Shown here: positions 57,663 to 64,000 of the stretch, piece after piece
How the letters are laid out: every line of letters begins with the position of its first letter
How positions within the stretch are numbered: the stretch's first letter is position 1
Assembly (NCBI GenBank): GCA_039707465.1
Contig: CM077644.1
Location: 186,669,462-186,733,461 of the forward strand
Length of the DNA stretch: 64,000 nt
Reading direction: 5' to 3'
Origin: Rhabdophis nuchalis
Taxonomy: Eukaryota; Chordata; Lepidosauria; Squamata; Natricidae
Made by a program: the position numbers and the translations under genes
The notes under the pieces: generated by a model
Database searches by the model: none
What the model saw: only the letters and a program-made list of their open reading frames with translations
What the model was told of the DNA's origin: nothing

Positions 57663-57797
57663 CAGGGGTCTGCAAAGTCGGCTCTTTTAAGACTGATGGA
57701 CTTCAACTCCCAGAATTCCCCAGCCAGCTATGCTGGCTGGGGAACTCTGGGAGTTGAAGTCCACCAATCTTAAAAGAGCCAACTTTGCAGACCCCTG
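57663..57797. mobile_element. Palindromic hAT MITE, target duplication CCCTAGGA
   Basis: It has CAGGGGTCTGCAAAG-type ends and perfect 8-mers (57655-57662 and 57798-57805), with 'cccagccagctatgctggct' at the palindrome centre. Confidence 0.9.
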
Positions 57798-57959
57798 CCC
57801 TAGGAAGCAGGCAAAGGCAAACCACTTCTGAAAAATGTTGGTAAGAAAACTGCAGAGACTAGTAGTCCAAGCAGTCACCAGGAATGAATGCTGATTGAAC
57901 ACCACCAAAAAAAACCACAACAACATGTGTACTAAATGACACAACTATTAATGAATTAA

Positions 57960-58225
57960 TAACAGGCTGAATGACTGTATCAGTTTAGAAATAGTGTGTC
58001 CAGTTTGGGCAACATTATCCCTAAAATATCAACAATGTGGAATAAATTCAGAAAACGCTTATCAAGATGTTGAAATAATAGAAGTGAAGTCCTGAATACA
58101 GGAGAGAACATGCTTCATTTCTGAGATAGTCATCTTCTGAAACAAGTTAGCAAATACTGTGCTGAGCAGGAAGTTGGACTAGATGACCTGTGAGATAGCT
58201 ATCAACTCTATGACTCTATGAATAA
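57960..58225 (+). mobile_element. Decayed CR1 3' fragment
   Basis: 'agtgtgtccagtttgggcaa' and the end 'gttggactagatgacctgtg' plus 'caactctatgactctatgaa' fit CR1. It has many changes. Confidence 0.6.
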
Positions 58226-58796
58226 ACATCACAGACTCACACTCCAATTCTTCTGGTCAGACCCTACTTAATTATGTAAGTGATGTTACAGATATTATTG
58301 ATGATGCCCCACAGCTTAGAATTCATCATCAAAGTGTTTTATTATTGTTTGACAAACATCAATCATATTCAAAGCAAAGTGATTGACGGAAAACAATAAA
58401 CTATTATCCCATTTCATTTTGTTTAAATCTTTTTATTCCAGTTTCCAACCACAAGAAGTGTATTTACCTTGCATAGTCTGTTAATTTCAGATTGAACTTG
58501 ACCATAAAACTTGATCACCTCCTCTTCTTCTGCATCAGTGGTTTGAACATAAATTTGGAGAAGTACCATGTTAAATAGTTGCCACTGAAGTTAACATTTA
58601 TTATTTAGCCACTGACTGCATTTTCCTGAAGTAATGTCTTTGCTATATCCTTCCTGGCCATGAAAACAATGCCAGTCCTTTGTTTTTTGCATCCATAACA
58701 ATAATGAATATGAATTTCTAATGAAAAATATTTGATTCCAGCACACTTACTGATTTTTATGATGTCAGTGCATAGGCAATTCATTTAAATTGTCTG
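58226..58796. other. AT-rich DNA, nothing recognised
   Basis: No feature supported. Confidence 0.4.
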
Positions 58797-59668
58797 ACAT
58801 TGAGGCTCTGGAAAGAGTGCAAAGAAAACGAATAAGATGATTAGGGGGCTAGGTGCTGAAGTAGATGAAGAATGGTTGTGGCTTCTGGTTCCGGCTTCCA
58901 GCAGCGACGGGCGAGCCTAGGGCTCGCTCGCCGCTTTGTTTCTTTTCCTGCCCCCCCGCGGGGGCGAGACGCCCCTTCTTGGGGGTCTCCCGTAAAGCCG
59001 GCTTGCCTGGGTCGCTCTCCCCCCGCGGCAGTGGGGAAGCGACCCTTGTCTTCGGCTTAGGTGGAGGAGGACATGCTGCGGGGGGTTTTCCCTTCGCCAA
59101 CGGTGGACGGCATCGCTTCGTGAACATGGAGAGAGCTGGCCGTTCGAATCAGAAGGCTCCCCGGGGCTTTGGCTGCGAGGTGGAGAGTGAGTGATTTTAA
59201 ACATTTTTTTGCTGTCAGCCTGGGCTGAAAGAACTTGGAGGGGGGTGTTTGCTTGTTGAACCCCCCCTTGGACTCAAAGCGGCGCTTGGAAATGGCTCCT
59301 CATTGCAAGGAAGCGGATATCCTTAACCCGGACTGTTTTGAAACAAGGGAAAGTGATCTGCGGCTTGTCTTTTAACAATGTATCTAGGTCTGGCTGGCTT
59401 GAAACAATTTTTCTTTTACCACTCTCCCCTTCTGGCTCTGAGCTTGGGCGGTGGAAGATGGCTCCCCTTTATTCCTGAATGACTATCTTACTTATGGAAA
59501 ATTACCAGCATCTTTTTGTGATTTGGACTTCCTCTTGCTATTAATGAAGAAATTTTTTTTGGATTAAGTGATTCCTTTTCTGGAGTGCCTTCGCTATTAT
59601 ACTTATTGATTTGGGAAAGTGTTTCTCTTCTGGTTCCTGATCTTTCTACAATCTCCTGATTTGCCTCA

Positions 59669-59719
59669 ATGGCCCCACCCAAAAAACGCCATTTTAGTGG
59701 CACTGACTTTAACAGCTAA
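59669..59719 (+). CDS. Short upstream ORF before ORF1
   Basis: ATG at 59669 opens 16 codons (MAPPKKRHFSGTDFNS) ending in TAA at 59717-59719. Two bases later, ORF1 starts in another frame. Such spacing could allow termination-reinitiation or reduce ORF1 translation. Whether it is translated is unknown. Confidence 0.35.
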   Translation: MAPPKKRHFSGTDFNS

Positions 59720-59721
59720 CC

Positions 59722-60570
59722 ATGGCACAAAAATTGGAACTGGCAGGTTTAGAACAAAGGATGGCTTCTCTGGAATCTGTGATACAAACTTTGGTGCAAG
59801 AAATCAAGGCCCAGAGAGAAGAAAATAGTAACTTTAAGAAGGAACTTCTGGAAACACGGAAGCAAATGCAGGAGAACACACAGAAGACTGAAGAGTTGGA
59901 AGGGGGGCTGGCGGGGGCAAAGGGAGGGTTTAAAAAGGTTACTAGTGAGGTTGTAGAATTAACTGGGCATGTGTCTAGGATTGATTTTGAAAGGATGACA
60001 TATTTTTTAAGATTTCAGAACATCTCTGAGGAACCTGGTGAATGTCTCCCTGAACTCATGAGCACAATTTTAGCAGATTATTTAAATAAACCTAAGGATG
60101 AGATCAGAGGGGACATTGACCTAGTTTACAGAATAAATTCTGCATATGCCAGGATAAATGAAGTACCCAGAGAGATACATGTTAAATTTGTTAGAAGGTC
60201 AACCAGAGAGGAAATTTTGAAGGCGCAAAGAGGGGGACTGTTAATTTACCAACAGAAGGAGGTTGTCATCTTGAAGCAGATCCCAAAAAAGATTAGGGAG
60301 ATGAGAAGGAGGTACTCCTTCTTATCCAAAAAATTGTTTGATCACGGGATCTGGTTCAAGTGGGCGATGCCTGAAGGGATGCTGGTGTTCTGGGAAGGAG
60401 GAAGAGTGAGGATTAAAACAGTTGTTGAGGCGGAAGCCTTTTTTAAAAAACACTCCTCTTTCCTGGGGGAAGATCCAGGGGGGGCAGGGGGGGCCACGGC
60501 CCCGCCCGCTGGGGGCCTGGAAGGAGAGATAGAAGACACAATTGCCAAGAGACTTAGATCCAAAAAATAA
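59722..60570 (+). CDS. L1-type ORF1 RNA-binding protein
   Basis: 282 codons from ATG in a good context (CCATGG). Residues about 5-62 are a coiled coil with leucine heptads (LAGLEQRMASLESVIQTLVQ). Residues about 92-170 fit the RRM-like domain: YFLRFQNISE, LVYRINS and REIHVKFVRRSTREEILKAQR. Residues about 180-245 fit the C-terminal domain: VILKQIPKKIREMRRRYSF and LVFWEGGRVRIKTVVEAEAF. The last 35 residues are Gly/Pro/Ala-rich, then acidic, ending KRLRSKK, an extension I do not know from mammalian ORF1. ORF1 proteins trimerise, coat their RNA and act as chaperones. No reverse transcriptase follows. The family assignment rests on motif order, not a search. Confidence 0.8.
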   Translation: MAQKLELAGLEQRMASLESVIQTLVQEIKAQREENSNFKKELLETRKQMQENTQKTEELEGGLAGAKGGFKKVTSEVVELTGHVSRIDFERMTYFLRFQNISEEPGECLPELMSTILADYLNKPKDEIRGDIDLVYRINSAYARINEVPREIHVKFVRRSTREEILKAQRGGLLIYQQKEVVILKQIPKKIREMRRRYSFLSKKLFDHGIWFKWAMPEGMLVFWEGGRVRIKTVVEAEAFFKKHSSFLGEDPGGAGGATAPPAGGLEGEIEDTIAKRLRSKK

Positions 60571-60779
60571 CTTTGCCTTGATTTTTGAGTAATATTGTAT
60601 AACATGTGTATCTGGATTTTTGCAAATGACTGACAGCATTGAATTGAGAATTTAGAAATATGTACTTGTTTTCACCTAGTAGTTTTATGGAAAATGCTTT
60701 TTGTTACCAATTTATTATGAAGCCCTGGAAGGGCCAATGACTTCGACGCGAAAGCTCTAAAATTTTCTTTGTATCCCTT

Positions 60780-60838
60780 ACCCTACCCTATTGAAAAAAT
60801 TGTAAAAACCAATAAAACTTTTTCAATATAAAAAAAAG
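60780..60838 (+). terminator. Polyadenylation region of the HAL1-like element
   Basis: AATAAA occurs at 60811-60816 and the element ends in an A-run at about 60830-60837, a typical L1-type 3' end. Confidence 0.6.
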
Positions 60839-61139
60839 AATGGTTGCAAGAATTGGGTATGTCTAGTCTAGTGAAAAGAAGGCGTAGGGGTGACATGATA
60901 GTAGTGTTCCAATATTTGAGGGGCTACCACAAAGAAGGGGGTGTGTCAATGTATTTTCCAAAGCACCAGAAGGCAAGACAAGAAACAGGGATAGAAACTA
61001 TCCAAGGAGAAAAGCAATCTAAAACGAAGGAGAAATTTCCTGATGTGAGAACAATCAACCAGTGGGATGGCTTGCCTTCAGGGTTTGTGTGCGCTCCATT
61101 ACTGTTGGCTTTTAAGAAGAGACTGGACATCTATTAGTC

Positions 61140-61279
61140 CAGGGGTCTCCAACCTTTGCAACTTTAAGTCTGAAGGACTTCAGCTCCCAGACTTCTCCAG
61201 CCAGCTTTGCTCTGCTGGCTGGAGAAATCTGAGAGCTGAAGTCCTTCAGACTTAAAGTTGCAAAGGTTGGAGACCCCTG
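61140..61279. mobile_element. Palindromic hAT MITE, target duplication TATTAGTC
   Basis: The ends are CAGGGGTCTCCAACC and the exact inverse; perfect 8-mers TATTAGTC (61132-61139 and 61280-61287) flank it. It is inserted in the CR1 coding remnant. It closely matches 10118-10250 apart from the 'tttgctctgc' loop. Confidence 0.92.
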
Positions 61280-61350
61280 TATTAGTCTGAAATGGTACAT
61301 ACCTCTGCTTGAGCAGACGGTTGGACTAGAAGACCTCCAAGTTCCTTTCA

Positions 61351-61924
61351 AATGATGATGATGATAAAACTGTTGAGCTTTCCATGTTTATATATTTCAT
61401 GTTTCCACTGTAATTCTGTCTTTGCAGCTGTAGATTGTCTTTTCCTCCATGGCAATACCAGCAACTAGATGCCCTAAGAGCTAAGTCTAGCCACATCATA
61501 AACACTATTAATATCTGAAAGTATCTCAGCTCTTTTTCAGTAGTATGTTACGTGCCATCCAACCCGAAGGAGGCCATCATCCAGCACTGTATAATCAATC
61601 ATTTTATTTTGTCTATCCGTGTGATTCCCCTCCCCCCACCTAAAATACAGAAGTGGTTTGCCACTGCTTTCTCAATGATGCATTTGCTCTTGTCATTAAA
61701 GTGATAGCCTTCAGGATCTCCCTATAGTGATATAGGTGTTTGTTTGCTTCAACTGCACAGCTTGGGTGACCTTTATACTCTGGGTGAGTTTGCTGGGAGA
61801 ACATCCTTGGCATTTTCCACTCATCCCTTTCAAGATATCCGCCACTTCAGATAAAGCAGGACACTGGGAAGGCAGGTCCAAGTAATTTACTATGCGTAAA
61901 AAGAGTAACACATTCCGATTTAGA
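61351..61924. other. Unassigned DNA
   Basis: A short (ATG)n run ends the CR1. No other feature is recognised. Confidence 0.4.
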
Positions 61925-61970
61925 TGGAGTCCCTTCGGGGAGAGGGGGCGGTTTATAAATGTAATATATT

Positions 61971-62056
<86 letters not shown>
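61925..62056 (+). mobile_element. L2-like LINE tail with (ATT)28
   Basis: 'ggagtcccttcggggagagg' and 'gggcggtttataaat' are the 3' end of an L2-like LINE, followed by an ATT array from 61973. Only the tail was integrated. Confidence 0.8.
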
Positions 62057-63761
<1,705 letters not shown>

Positions 63762-63803
63762 GGGAAAGCAATATAAGAAAGATAAACAAGATGTATATAA
63801 ACA

Positions 63804-63808
63804 CTTTA

Positions 63809-63860
<52 letters not shown>

Positions 63861-64000
63861 TTCAATTTTTATACCGCCCTTCTCCCTTCTGGGACTCAGG
63901 GCGGTGTACAGGCAGCAATAAAAATCAGTGGTATAAAACATAAAATACATAAAATACGTTTAAAAATATATTGAATAGTTCGCCTGTTCTAAAACCTTAG
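63804..64000 (-). mobile_element. Antisense L2-like LINE 3' end, running off the window
   Basis: A (TTAT)n/(TTTA)n tail at 63804-63861 is followed by 'ataccgcccttctcccttct' and 'gggactcagggcggtgtaca', then an A-rich 3' UTR. The rest lies beyond the window. Confidence 0.75.

Larger units (their letters stand above)
57214..57930 (+). repeat. tRNA-type SINE interrupted by CR1 and a MITE
   Basis: The head, 'ttggcatggtagttaaggca' plus 'ggctggaagccaggagactg', is at 57214-57262. The body resumes at about 57598 ('ttctaattcagctttagctg', 'gactttgagccagtcattct'), and after the MITE at 57663-57797 continues with 'aggcaaaccacttctgaaaa' to about 57930. Removing both insertions restores a SINE like 35705-35885. 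Confidence 0.65.
58879..60835 (+). mobile_element. HAL1-like element: L1-type unit with ORF1 only
   Basis: The unit consists of a GC-rich leader (58879 to about 59250), an AT-richer stretch to 59668, ORF1 (59722-60570), a 265-bp 3' UTR with AATAAA and an A-rich end. Direct repeats AAGAATGGTTG (58868-58878 and 60836-60846) flank it, and the CR1 target is continuous when it is removed. ORF2 is absent although both ends are present, so this is not simple 5' truncation. In mammals, HAL1 elements have this structure and rely on L1 ORF2 in trans. The uninterrupted ORF1 and exact duplication indicate a fairly recent insertion. Confidence 0.8.
58797..61350 (+). mobile_element. CR1 3' fragment split by a HAL1-like element and a MITE
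   Basis: The CR1 text 'ctctggaaagagtgcaaag' ... 'gaagaatggttg' (58797-58878) continues seamlessly at 60847 with 'caagaattgggtatgtctag', LVKRRRRGDMIVVFQYLRGYHKE and TINQWDGLPSGFV, and after the MITE at 61140-61279 ends with 'ggttggactagaagacctcc' near 61340. It was therefore present before both insertions. Confidence 0.85.

Noticed and set aside
58865..59194. 109-codon frame and possible CpG-island promoter of a host gene
   Set aside because: The GC-rich segment starts exactly at the target duplication of the HAL1-like element, so it is that element's leader. A promoter role for the element itself remains possible.

Overview
This window is vertebrate nuclear DNA, most likely from a squamate reptile and quite possibly a snake. 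The evidence is repeat content: an antisense Sauria-type SINE with its GGTAAAGG tail, several CR1 fragments with GGTTGGACTAGATGACC-type 3' ends, L2-like LINEs with a GAGTCCC...GGG hairpin tail, decayed L1 ORF2, Helitrons, very many short hAT-like elements, and long simple repeats. I found no exon, tRNA, rRNA or other host gene that I can support. The window reads as intergenic or deep intronic DNA, and almost everything recognisable is mobile DNA. Family names come from remembered diagnostic ends and protein motifs, not a database search.

Layout. 1-6.5 kb: AT-rich DNA with a SINE relic, small hAT-like elements and a Tc1/mariner-like element. 6.6-7.9 kb: a Helitron inserted inside a LINE tail, carrying CR1 3' sequence and a CTAC-type minisatellite. 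10.1 kb: a palindromic hAT MITE with a perfect 8-bp target duplication. 11.5-16.2 kb: a nearly full-length L2-like LINE with an uninterrupted endonuclease-reverse transcriptase frame. 17-21 kb: mariner-like elements, an L2 relic and nested insertions. 23.4-28.3 kb: an antisense L2 end, a probable Helitron end, and a larger reverse-oriented Helitron holding CR1 pieces, a hAT element and minisatellite. 31.4-33.9 kb: an antisense L1 relic split by hAT elements. 39.3-40.2 kb: a young 5'-truncated L2 copy. 41.5 kb: an isolated perfect palindrome. 43.5-45.4 kb: a cluster of hAT elements separated by the same 8-bp target. 50.5-54.7 kb: antisense CR1, L1 and Sauria SINE relics with nested MITEs. 55.7-58.2 kb: more hAT, mariner-like, SINE and CR1 copies. 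58.8-61.4 kb: a CR1 fragment interrupted by an L1-type element that has only ORF1 (HAL1-like) and by a palindromic MITE.

Two long open frames look like preserved proteins: the L2-like ORF2 (13033-15975), with endonuclease and reverse transcriptase motifs, and the L1-type ORF1 (59722-60570), with coiled-coil, RRM-like and C-terminal domains. The second sits in a complete unit with a GC-rich leader, ORF1, a short 3' UTR, an A-rich end and a target-site duplication, but no ORF2. It would need a partner L1 reverse transcriptase to move. It is the best candidate for an undescribed system here, a reptilian counterpart of mammalian HAL1 elements.
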